Shown: one piece after another, positions 50,364-61,640 of the stretch
Layout of the letters: each line of letters begins with the position of its first letter
Numbering within the stretch: the stretch's first letter is position 1
NCBI GenBank assembly: GCA_029721435.1
Contig: CM056584.1
Location: 9,258,395-9,322,394 of the forward strand
Source: Gymnothorax reevesii
Taxonomy: Eukaryota > Chordata > Actinopteri > Anguilliformes > Muraenidae
Reading direction: 5' to 3'
DNA length: 64,000 bases
The notes under the pieces: model-generated
What the model was told of the DNA's origin: nothing
Databases searched by the model: none
The model's input: the letters and a program-made list of their open reading frames with translations, nothing else
Made by a program: the position numbers and the translations under genes

Positions 50364-51518
50364 CTGGTCATTTTCATACTGTACGTGTCCTCTATGATGG
50401 GAGTATGGGATCAGATGGCATTTCAGCTTAACCCTGCTTGTGTAAAATGGAAATTGAGTGACGTTAATGTTTGAATACTAATGCTAACATGCTAATGCTA
50501 GCAATCTAATGTGAGTGCTAATATCTGGTCATTTTCATACTGTACGTGTCCTCTATGATGGGAGTATGGGATCAGATGGCATTTCAGCTTAACCCTGCTT
50601 GTGTAAAATAGAAATTAAGTGATGTTAATGTTTGAATGCTAATGCTAACCTGCTAATGCTAGCGATCTAATGTGAGTGCTAATATCTGGTCATTTTCATA
50701 CTGTAAGTGTCCTCTATGATGTTAGTATGAGATCAGATGGCATTTCTCCTTCACCCTTCTTGTATTATAAGCAAATTGAGTAATGTTAATGTTTCAATGC
50801 TAATGCTAACATGCTGATGCTAACATGCTAATGCTAGCAATCTAATATGAGTGCTAATACCTGGTCATTTTCATACTGTACATGTCTTCTATGATGGGAG
50901 TATGGGATCAGAGGGCATTTCAGCTTAACCTTGCTTGTGTAAAATGGAAATTGAGTGACGTTAATGTTTAAATGCTAATGCTAACATGCTAATGCTAGCG
51001 ATCTAATGTGAGTTCTAATATCTGGTCATTTTCATACTGTAAGTGTCCTCTATGATGTTAGTATGAGATCAGATGGCATTTCTCCTTCACCCTTCTTGTA
51101 TTACGAGCAAATTGAGTCATGTTAATGTTTCAATGCTAATGCTAACATGCTGATGCTAACATGCTAATGCTAGCGATCTAATGTGAGTGCTAATAGTTAG
51201 TCATTTTCATACTGTACGTGTCCTCTATGATGTTAATTGGAGATCAGATGGCATTTCAGCTTAACCCTTCTTGTATAATAAAAAAATTGAGTAATGTTAA
51301 TGTTTAAATGCTAATGCTAACATGCTAATGCTAGCGATCTAATGTGAGTTCTAATATCTGGTCATTTTCATACTATACGTGTCCTCTATAATGTTAATAG
51401 GAGATCAGATGGCATTTCAGCTTAACCCTTCTTGTGTAAAATGAAAATTGAGTGACATTAATGTTTTAATACAAATGCTAACATGCTAATGCTAGCGATC
51501 TAATGTGAGTGCTAATAT

Positions 51519-54500
51519 CTGGTCATTTTCATACTATAAGTGTCCTCTATGATGTTAGTATGAGATCAGATGGCATTTCTCCTTCACCCTTCTTGTATTA
51601 TAAGCAAATTGAATAATGTTAATGTTTCAATGCTAATGCTAACATGCTGATGCTAACATGCTAATGCTAGCAATCTAATGTGAGTGCTAATACCTGGTCA
51701 TTTTCATACTGTACATGTCTTCTATGATGGGAGTATGGGATCAGACGGCATTTCAGCTTAACCTTGCTTGTGTAAAATGGAAATTGAGTGACGTTAATGT
51801 TTTAATGCTAATGCTAACATGCTAATGCTAGTGATCTAATGTGAGTGCTAATACCTGGTCATTTTCATACTGTACATGTCCTCTATGATGGGAGTATGAG
51901 ATCAGATGGCTTTTCAGCTTAACCCTGCTTGTGTAAAATGGAAATTGAGTGACGTTAATGTTTGAATGCTAATGCTAACATGCTAATGCTAGCGATCTAA
52001 TGTGAGTTCTAATATCTGGTCATTTTCATACCATACATGTCCTTTATGATGTTAATAGGAGATCAGATGGCATTTCAGCTTAACCCTGCTTGTGTACAAT
52101 GGAAATTTAGTGACGTTAATGTTTGAATGCTAATGCTTACATGCTAATGCTAGCGATCTAATGTGAGTGCTAATATCTGGTCATTTTCATTCTACACGTG
52201 TCCTCTATGATGTTCATAGGAGATCAGATGGCATTTCAGCTTAACCCTTCTTGTTTAAAATGGAAATTGAGTTATGTTAATGTTTAAATGCTAATGCTAA
52301 CATGTTAATGCTAGCGCTCTAATGTGAATGCTAATATGTGGTCATTTTTATACTGTACGTGTCCTCTATGATGTTAATAGGAGATCAGATGGCATTTCAG
52401 CTTAACCCTGCTTGTGTAAAATGGAAATTTAGTGACGTTAATGTTTGAATGCTAATGCTATCATGCTAATGCTAGCGATCTAATGTGAGTGCTAATATCT
52501 GGTCATTTTCATACTGTAAGTGTCCTCTATGATGTTAGTATGAGATCAGATGGCATTTCTCCTTCACCCTTCTTGTATTATAAGCAAATTGAGTAATGTT
52601 AATGTTTCAATGCTAATGCTAACATGCTGATGCTAACATGCTAATGCTAGCAATCTAATGTGAGTGCTAATACCTGGTCATTTTCATACTGTACATGTCT
52701 TCTATGATGGGAGTATGGGATCAGATGGCATTTCAGCTTAACCCTGCTTGTGTAAAATGGAAATTGAGTGACGTTAATATTTGAATGCTAATGCTAACAT
52801 GCTAATGCTAGCGATCTAATGTGAGTGCTAATACCTGGTCATTTTCATACTGTACATGTCCTCTATGATGGGAGTATGAGATCAGATGGCTTTTCAGCTT
52901 AACCCTGCTTGTGTAAAATGGAAATTTAATGACGTTCATGTTTGAATGCTAATGCTAACATGCTAATGCTAGCGATCTAATGTGAGTGCTAATATCTGGT
53001 CATTTTCATACTATACGTGTCCTCTATGATGTTAATAGGAGATCAGATGGCATTTCAGCTTAACCCTTCTTGTGTAAAATGGAAATTGAGTGATGTTAAT
53101 GTTTAAATGCTAATGCTAACAGGCTGATGCTAGCGCTCTAATGTGAGTGCTAATATCTGGTCATTTTCATACTGTACGTGTCCCCTATGATGGGAATATG
53201 GGATCAGATGGCATTTCAGCATAACCCTGTTTGTGTACAATGGAAATTGAGAGACGTTAATGTTTAAATGCTAAAGCTAACATGCTAATGCTAGCGATCT
53301 AATGTGAGTGCTTATATCTGGTCATTTTTATACTGTACGTGTCCTCTATGATGTTAATAGGAGATCAGATGGCATTTCAGCTTAACCCTTCTTGTATAAT
53401 AAAAAAATTGAGTAATGTTAATGTTTAAATGCTAATGCTAACATGCTAATGCTAGCGATCTAATGTGAGTTCTAATATCTGGTCATTTTCATACTATACG
53501 TGTCCTCTATGATGTTAATAGGAGATCAGATGGCATTTCAGCTTAACCCTTCTTTTGTAAAATGGAAATTGAGTGACATTATTGTTTTAATACTAATGCT
53601 AGCATGCTAATGCTAGCGATCTAATGTGGGTGCTAATATCTGGTCATTTTCATACTGTACGTGTCCTCTATGATGGGAGTATGGGATCAGATGGCATTTC
53701 AGCTTAACCCTGCTTGTGTAAAATGGAAATTGAGTGACGTTAATGTTTGAATACTAATGCTAACATGCTAATGCTAGCAATCTAATGTGAGTGCTAATAT
53801 GTGGTCATTTTCATACTGTACGTGTCCTCTATGATGGGAGTATGGGATCAGATGGCATTTCAGCTTAACCCTGCTTGTGTAAAATAGAAATTAAGTGATG
53901 TTAATGTTTGAATGCTAATGCTAACATGCTAATGCTAGCGATCTAATGTGAGTTCTAATATCTGGTCATTTTCATACTGTAAGTGTCGTCTATGATGTTA
54001 GTATGAGATCAGATGGCATTTCTCCTTCACCCTTCTTGTATTATGAGCAAATTGAGTAATGTTAATGTTTCAATGCTAATGCTAACATGCTGATGCTAAC
54101 ATGCTAATGCTAGCGATCTAATCTGAGTGCTAATAGTTGGTCATTTTCATACTGTACGTGTCCTCTATGATGTTAATTGGAGATCAGATGGCATTTCAGC
54201 TTAACCCTTCTTGTATAATAAAAAAATTGAGTAATGTTAATGCTTAAATGCTAATGCTAACATGCTAATGCTAGCGATGTAATGTGACTTCTAATATCTG
54301 GTCATTTTCATACTATACGTGTCCACTATAATGTTAATAGGAGATCAGATGGCATTTCAGCTTAACCCTTCTTGTGTAAAATGGAAATTGAGTGACATTA
54401 ATGTTTTAATACTAATGTTAACATGCTAATGCTAGCGATCTAATGTGAGTGCTAATATCTGGTCATTTTCATACTGTACGTGTCCTCTATGATGGGAGTA

Positions 54501-55921
54501 TTGGATCAGATGGCATTTCAGCTTAACCCTGCTTGTGTCAAATAAAAATTGAGTGACGTTAATGTTTGAATGCTAATGCTAACATGCTAATGCTAGCGAT
54601 CTAAGGTGAGTGCTAATATCTGGTCATTTTCATACTGTAAGTGTCCTCTATGATGTTAGTATGAGATCAGATGGCATTTCTCCTTCACCCTTCTTGTATT
54701 ATAAGCAAATTGAGTAATGTTAATGTTTCAATGCTAATGCTAACATGCTGATGCTAACATGCTAATGCTAGCAATCTAATGTGAGTGCTAATACCTGGTC
54801 ATTTTCATACTGTACATGTCTTCTATGATGGGAGTATGGGATCAGATGGCATTTCAGCTTAACCCTGCTTGTGTAAAATGGAAATTGAGTGACGTTATTA
54901 TTTGAATGCTAATGCTAGCATGCTAATGCTAGCGATCTAATGTGAGTGCTAATACCTGGTCATTTTCATACTGTACATGTCCTCTATGATGGGAGTATGA
55001 GATCAGATGGCTTTTCAGCTTAACCCTGCTTGTGTAAAATGGAAATTTAATGACGTTCATGTTTGAATGCTAATGCTAACATGCTAATGCTAGCGATCTA
55101 ATGTGAGTGCTAATATCTGGTCATTTTCATACTATACGTGTCCTCTATGATGTTAATAGGAGATCAGATGGCATTTCAGCTTAACCCTTCTTGTGTAAAA
55201 TGGAAATTGAGTGATGTTAATGTTTAAATGCTAATGCTAACATGCTGATGCTAGCGCTTTAATGTGAGTGCTAATATCTGGTCATTTTCATACTGTACGT
55301 GTCCTCTATGATGGGAATATGGGATCAGATGGCATTTCAGCATAACCCTGTTTGTGTAAAATGGAAATTGAGAGACGTTAATGTTTAAATGCTAAAGCTA
55401 ACATGCTAATGCTAGCGATCTAATGTGAGTGCTAATATCTGGTCATTTTCATACTGTACGTGTCGTCTATGATGTTAATAGGAGATCAGATGGCATTTCA
55501 GCTTAACCCTTCTTGTATAATAAAAAAATTGAGTAATGTTAATGTTTAAATGCTAATGCTAACATGCTAATGCTAGCGATCTAATGGGAGTTCTAATATC
55601 TGGTCATTTTCATACTATACGTGTCCTCTATGATGTTAATAGGAGATCAGATGGCATTTCAGCTTAACCCTTCTTTTGTAAAATGGAAATTGAGTGACAT
55701 TAATGTTTTAATACTAATGCTAGAATGCTAATGCTAGCGATCTAATGTGGGTGCTAATATCTGGTCATTTTCATACTGTACGTGTCCTCTATGATGGGAG
55801 TATGGGATCAGATGGCATTTCAGCTTAACCCTGCTTGTGTAAAATGGAAATTGAGTGACGTTAATGTTTGAATACTAATGCTAACATGCTAATGCTAGCA
55901 ATCTAATGTGAGTGCTAATAC
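51519..55921. repeat. Block U' (right copy, 4,403 bp)
   Basis: It is the counterpart of 19,517-23,919 at 32,002 bp with no net length change over 27 monomers. Differences noticed: GTGTCGTCTATG near 53,990 against GTGTGGTCTATG, GTGTCAAATAAAAATTG near 54,535, ATGTTAACATGC near 54,416 and GCTAGCATGC near 54,914. It overlaps the end of P' and the starts of V and T because duplications are nested. Confidence 0.86.
52835..54297. repeat. Block V (left copy, 9 monomers, 1,463 bp)
   Basis: Order G-K-L-A-B-C-D-E-A', one long unit. It is matched at 58,715-60,177 at an offset of exactly 5,880. Shared marks: AACAGGCTGATGC in K, TTGAGAGACG in L, GTGTCGTCTATG in E, AATCTGAGTGC at its end, and ATGCTTAAATG with GATGTAATGTGACTTC in A'. 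Confidence 0.86.
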
Positions 55922-56978
55922 CTGGTCATTTTCATACTGTACATGTCTTCTATGATGGGAGTATGGGATCAGACGGCATTTCAGCTTAACCTTGCTTGTG
56001 TAAAATGGAAATTGAGTGACGTTAATGTTTTAATGCTAATGCTAACATGCTAATGCTAGTGATCTAATGTGAGTGCTAACACCTGGTCATTTTCATACTG
56101 TACATGTCCTCTATGATGGGAGTATGAGATCAGATGGCTTTTCAGCTTAACCCTGCTTGTGTAAAATGGAAATTGAGTGACGTTAATGTTTGAATGCTAA
56201 TGCTAACATGCTAATGCTAGCGATCTAATGTGATTTCTAATATCTGGTCATTTTCATACCATACGTGTCCTTTATGATGTTAATAGGAGATCAGATGGCA
56301 TTTCAGCTTAACCCTGCTTGTGTACAATGGAAATTTAGTGACGTTAATGTTTGAATGCTAATGCTAACATGCTAATGCTAGCGATCTAATGTGAGTGCTA
56401 ATATCTGGTCATTTTCATTCTACACGTGTCCTCTATGATGTTCATAGGAGATCAGATGGCATTTCAGCTTAACCCTTCTTGTTTAAAATGGAAATTGAGT
56501 TATGTTAATGTTTAAATGCTAATGCTAACATGCTAATGCTAGCGCTCTAATGTGAATGCTAATATGTGGTCATTTTTATACTGTACGTGTCCTCTATGAT
56601 GTTAATAGGAGATCAGATGGCATTTCAGCTTAACCCTGCTTGTGTAAAATGGAAATTTAGTGACGTTAATGTTTGAATGCTAATGCTAACATGCTAATGC
56701 TAGCGATCTAATGTGAGAGCTAATATCTGGTCATTTTCATACTGTAAGTGTCCTCTATGATTTTAGTATGAGATCAGATGGCATTTCTCCTTCACCCTTC
56801 TTGTATTATAAGCAAATTGAGTAATGTTAATGTTTCAATGCCAATGCTAACATGCTGATGCTAACATGCTAATGCTAGCAATCTAATGTGAGTGCTAATA
56901 CCTGGTCATTTTCATACTGTACATGTCTTCTATTATGGGAGTATGGGATCAGATGGCATTTCAGCTTAACCCTGCTTG
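54620..56978. repeat. Block T (left copy)
   Basis: Order E-F-G-K-L-A-B-C-F-G-H-I-J-E-F(part). It is matched at 61,641-64,000 at an offset of 7,021 (7,022 after the one-base insertion near 62,707). Shared private marks: AATGGGAGTTC in A, CTAGAATGC in B, GCTAACACCTGG between F and G, GTGATTTCTAAT before H, GTGAGAGCTAAT before E, CAATGCCAATGC in E and TCTATTATGGG in F. The direct C-to-F step, without D and E, is itself shared. Confidence 0.87.
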
Positions 56979-58714
56979 TTTAAAATGGAAATTGAGTGAT
57001 GTTAATATTTGAATGCTAATGCTAACATGCTAATGCTAGCGATGTAATGTGAGTGCTAATACCTGGTCATTTTCATACTGTACATGTCCTCTATGATGGG
57101 AGTATGAGATCAGATGGCTTTTAAGCTTAACCCTGCTTGTGTAAAATGGAAATTTAATGACGTTCATGTTTGAATGCTAATGCTAACATGCTAATGCTAG
57201 CGATCTAATGTGAGTGCTAATATCTGGTCATTTTCATACTGTACGTGCCCTCTATGATGGGAGTATGGGATCAGATGGCATTTCAGCTTAACCCTGCTTG
57301 TGTAAAATAGAAATTAAGTGATGTTAATGTTTGAATGCTAATGCTAACATGCTAATGCTAGCGATCTAATGTGAGTTCTAATATCTGGTCATTTTCATAC
57401 TGTAAGTGTCCTCTATGATGTTAGTATGAGATCAGATGGCATTTCTCCTTCACCCTTCTTGTTTTATGAGCAAATTGAGTAATGTTAATGTTTCAATGCT
57501 AATGCTAACATGCTGATGCTAACATGCTAATGCTAGCGATCTAATGTGAGTGCTAATAGTTGGTCATTTTTATACTGTACGTGTCCTCTATGATGTTAAT
57601 TGGAGATCAGATGGCATTTCAGCTTAACCCTTCTTGTATAATAAAAAAATTGAGTAATGTTAATGTTTAAATGCTAATGCTAACATGCTAATGCTAGCGA
57701 TGTAATGTGACTTCTAATATCTGGTCATTTTCATACTATACGTGTCCTCTATAATGTTAATAGGAGATCAGATGGCATTTCAGCTTAACCCTTCTTGTGT
57801 AAAATGGAAATTGAGTGACATTAATGTTTTAATACTAATGCTAACATGCTAATGCTAGCGATCTAATGTGAGTGCTAATATCTGGTCATTTTCATACTGT
57901 ACGTGTCCTCTATGATGGGAGTATTGGATCAGATGGCATTTCAGCTTAACCCTGCTTGTGTAAAATAAAAATTGAGTGACGTTAATGTTTGAATGCTAAT
58001 GCTAACATGCTAATGCTAGCGATCTAATGTGAGTGCTAATATCTGGTCATTTTCATACTGTAAGTGTCCTCTATGATGTTAGTATGAGATCAGATGGCAT
58101 TTCTCCTTCACCCTTCTTGTATTATAAGCAAATTGAGTAATGTTAATGTTTCAATGCTAATGCAAACATGCTGATGCTAACATGCTAATGCTAGCAATCT
58201 AATGTGAGTGCTAATACCTGGTCATTTTCATACTGTACATGTCTTCTATGATGGGAGTATGGGATCAGATGGCATTTCAGCTTAACCCTGCTTGTGTAAA
58301 ATGGAAATTGAGTGACGTTATTATTTGAATGCTAATGCTAACATGCTAATGCTAGCGATCTAATGTGAGTGCTAATACCTGGTCATTTTCATACTGTACA
58401 TGTCCTCTATGATGGGAGTATGAGATCAGATGGCTTTTCAGCTTAACCCTGCTTGTGTAAAATGGAAATTTAATGACGTTCATGTTTGAATGCTAATGCT
58501 AACATGCTATTGCTAGCGATCTAATGTGAGTGCTAATATCTGGTCATTTTCATACTGTAAGTGTCCTCTATGATGTTAGTATGAGATCAGACGGCATTTC
58601 TCCTTCACCCTTCTTGTATTATAAGCAAATTGAGTAATGTTAATGTTTCAATGCTAATGCTAACATGCTGATGCTAACATGCTAATGCTAGCAATCTAAT
58701 GTGAGTGCTAATAC
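56979..58714. repeat. Shuffled monomers between blocks T and V'
   Basis: It holds the end of an F, then G (57,063), D (57,224), E (57,385), A' (57,560), M (57,721), N (57,882), E (58,043), F (58,218), G (58,379), E (58,540). The steps G-to-D and G-to-E are irregular and mark likely exchange points. ACGTGCCCTC near 57,243 and CTTGTTTTATGAGC near 57,459 are private. No gene or foreign DNA. Confidence 0.8.
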
Positions 58715-60177
58715 CTGGTCATTTTCATACTGTACATGTCCTCTATGATGGGAGTATGAGATCAGATGGCTTTTCAGCTTAACCCTGCTTGTGTAAAATG
58801 GAAATTTAATGACGTTCATGTTTGAATGCTAATGCTAACATGCTAATGCTAGCGATCTAATGTGAGTGCTAATATCTGGTCATTTTCATACTATACGTGT
58901 CCTCTATGATGTTAATAGGAGATCAGATGGCATTTCAGCTTAACCCTTCTTGTGTAAAATGGAAATTGAGTGATGTTAATGTTTAAATGCTAATGCTAAC
59001 AGGCTGATGCTAGCGCTCTAATGTGAGTGCTAATATCTGGTCATTTTCATACTGTACGTGTCCTCTATGATGGGAATATGGGATCAGATGGCATTTCAGC
59101 ATAACCCTGTTTGTGTAAAATGGAAATTGAGAGACGTTAATGTTTAAATGCTAAAGCTAACATGCTAATGCTAGCGATCTAATGTGAGTGCTTATATCTG
59201 GTCATTTTTATACTGTCCGTGTCCTCTATGATGTTAATAGGAGATCAGATGGCATTTCAGCTTAACCCTTCTTGTATAATAAAAAAATTGAGTAATGTTA
59301 ATGTTTAAATGCTAATGCTAACATGCTAATGCTAGCGATCTAATGTGAGTTCTAATATCTGGTCATTTTCATACTATACGTGTCCTCTATGATGTTAATA
59401 GGAGATCAGATGGCATTTCAGCTTAACCCTTCTTTTGTAAAATGGAAATTGAGTGACATTAATGTTTTAATACTAATGCTAGCATGCTAATGCTAGCGAT
59501 CTAATGTGGGTGCTAATATCTGGTCATTTTCATACTGTACGTGTCCTCTATGATGGGAGTATGGGATCAGATGGCATTTCAGCTTAACCCTGCTTGTGTA
59601 AAATGGAAATTGAGTGACGTTAATGTTTGAATACTAATGCTAACATGCTAATGCTAGCAATCTAATGTGAGTGCTAATATCTGGTCATTTTCATACTGTA
59701 CGTGTCCTCTATGATGGGAGTATGGGATCAGATGGCATTTCAGCTTAACCCTGCTTGTGTAAAATAGAAATTAAGTGATGTTAATGTTTGAATGCTAATG
59801 CTAACATGCTAATGCTAGCGATCTAATGTGAGTTCTAATATCTGGTCATTTTCATACTGTAAGTGTCGTCTATGATGTTAGTATGAGATCAGATGGCATT
59901 TCTCCTTCACCCTTCTTGTATTATGAGCAAATTGAGTAATGTTAATGTTTCTATGCTAATGCTAACATGCTGATGCTAACATGCTAATGCTAGCGATCTA
60001 ATCTGAGTGCTAATAGTTGGTCATTTTCATACTGTACGTGTCCTCTATGATGTTAATTGGAGATCAGATGGCATTTCAGCTTAACCCTTCTTGTATAATA
60101 AAAAAATTGAGTAATGTTAATGCTTAAATGCTAATGCTAACATGCTAATGCTAGCGATGTAATGTGACTTCTAATAT
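58715..60177. repeat. Block V' (right copy, 1,463 bp)
   Basis: It is the counterpart of 52,835-54,297. On the left it is preceded by an E (58,540-58,714) instead of F. On the right, after A' (GTGACTTC), the array jumps to C (60,178) instead of M. Private marks: ACTGTCCGTG near 59,213 and GTTTCTATGC near 59,947. Confidence 0.86.
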
Positions 60178-61640
60178 CTGGTCATTTTCATACTGTACGT
60201 GTCCTCTATGATGGGAGTATGGGATCAGATGGCATTTCAACTTAACCCTGCTTGTGTAAAATGGAAATTGAGTGACGTTAATGTTTGAATACTAATGCTA
60301 ACATGCTAATGCTAGCAATCTAATGTGAGTGCTAATATCTGGTCATTTTCATACTGTACGTGTCCTCTATGATGGGAGTATGGGATCAGATGGCATTTCA
60401 GCTTAACCCTGCTTGTGTAAAATAGAAATTAAGTGATGTTAATGTTTGAATGCTAATGCTAACATGCTAATGCTAGCGATCTAATGTGAGTGCTAATATC
60501 TGGTCATTTTCATACTATACGTGTCCACTATAATGTTAATAGGAGATCAGATGGCATTTCAGCTTTACCCTTCTTGTGTAAAATGAAAATTGAGTGACAT
60601 TAATGTTTTAATACAAATGCTAACATGCTAATGCTAGCGATCTAATGTGAGTGCTAATATCTGGTCATTTTCATACTGTAAGTGTCCTCTATGATGTTAG
60701 TATGAGATCAGATGGCATTTCTCCTTCACCCTTCTTGTATTATAAGCAAATTGAGTAATGTTAATGTTTCAATGCTAATGCTAACATGCTGATGCTAACA
60801 TGCTAATGCTAGCAATCTAATGTGAGTGCTAATACCTGGTCATTTTCATACTGTACATGTCTTCTATGATGGGAGTATGGGATCAGACGGCATTTCAGCT
60901 TAACCTTGCTTGTGTAAAATGGAAATTGAGTGACGTTAATGTTTTAATGCTAATGCTAACAAGCTAATGCTAGTGATCTAATGTGAGTGCTAATACCTGG
61001 TCATTTTCATACTGTACATGTCCTCTATGATGGGAGTATGAGATCAGATGGCTTTTCAGCTTAACCCTGCTTGTGTAAAATGGAAATTGAGTGACGTTAA
61101 TGTTTGAATGCTAATGCTAACATGCTAATGCTAGCGATCTAATGTGAGTTCTAATATCTGGTCATTTTCATACCATACATGTCCTTTATGATGTTAATAG
61201 GAGATCAGATGGCATTTCAGCTTAACCCTGCTTGTGTACAATGGAAATTTAGTGACGTTAATGTTTGAATGCTAATGCTAACATGCTAATGCTAGCGATC
61301 TAATGTGAGTGCTAATATCTGGTCATTTTCATTCTACACGTGTCCTCTATGATGTTCATAGGAGATCAGATGGCATTTCAGCTTAACCCTTCTTGTTTAA
61401 AATGGAAATTGAGTTATGTTAATGTTTAAATGCTAATGCTAACATGTTAATGCTAGCGCTCTAATGTGAATGCTAATATGTGGTCATTTTTATACTGTAC
61501 GTGTCCTCTATGATGTTAATAGGAGATCAGATGGCATTTCAGCTTAACCCTGCTTGTGTAAAATGGAAATTTAGTGACGTTAATGTTTGAATGCTAATGC
61601 TATCATGCTAATGCTAGCGATCTAATGTGAGTGCTAATAT
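60178..61640. repeat. Shuffled monomers between blocks V' and T'
   Basis: C (60,178), D (60,339), M (60,500), E (60,661), F (60,836), G (60,997), H (61,158), I (61,319), J (61,480). The D-to-M step without E and A' resembles the one at 37,799 in block P, and the following M-E-F-G-H-I-J run matches 37,799-38,8xx. No gene or foreign DNA. Confidence 0.8.

Larger units (their letters stand above)
44001..53639. repeat. Block P', second copy (9.6 kb)
   Basis: It matches 34,537-44,000 at an offset of 9,464 at the left, 9,800 after about 47,600 and 9,639 after about 51,000. The steps are +336 bp (one 161 and one 175 monomer) and -161 bp (one G monomer). Shared private marks at 9,800: A8 run AAAAAAAATGAG (40,324 and 50,124), GCTAACCTGC (40,844 and 50,644), GATCAGAGGGC (41,107 and 50,907). 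ATTATTGTTTTAATAC is shared at 9,639 near the right end. Confidence 0.88.
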
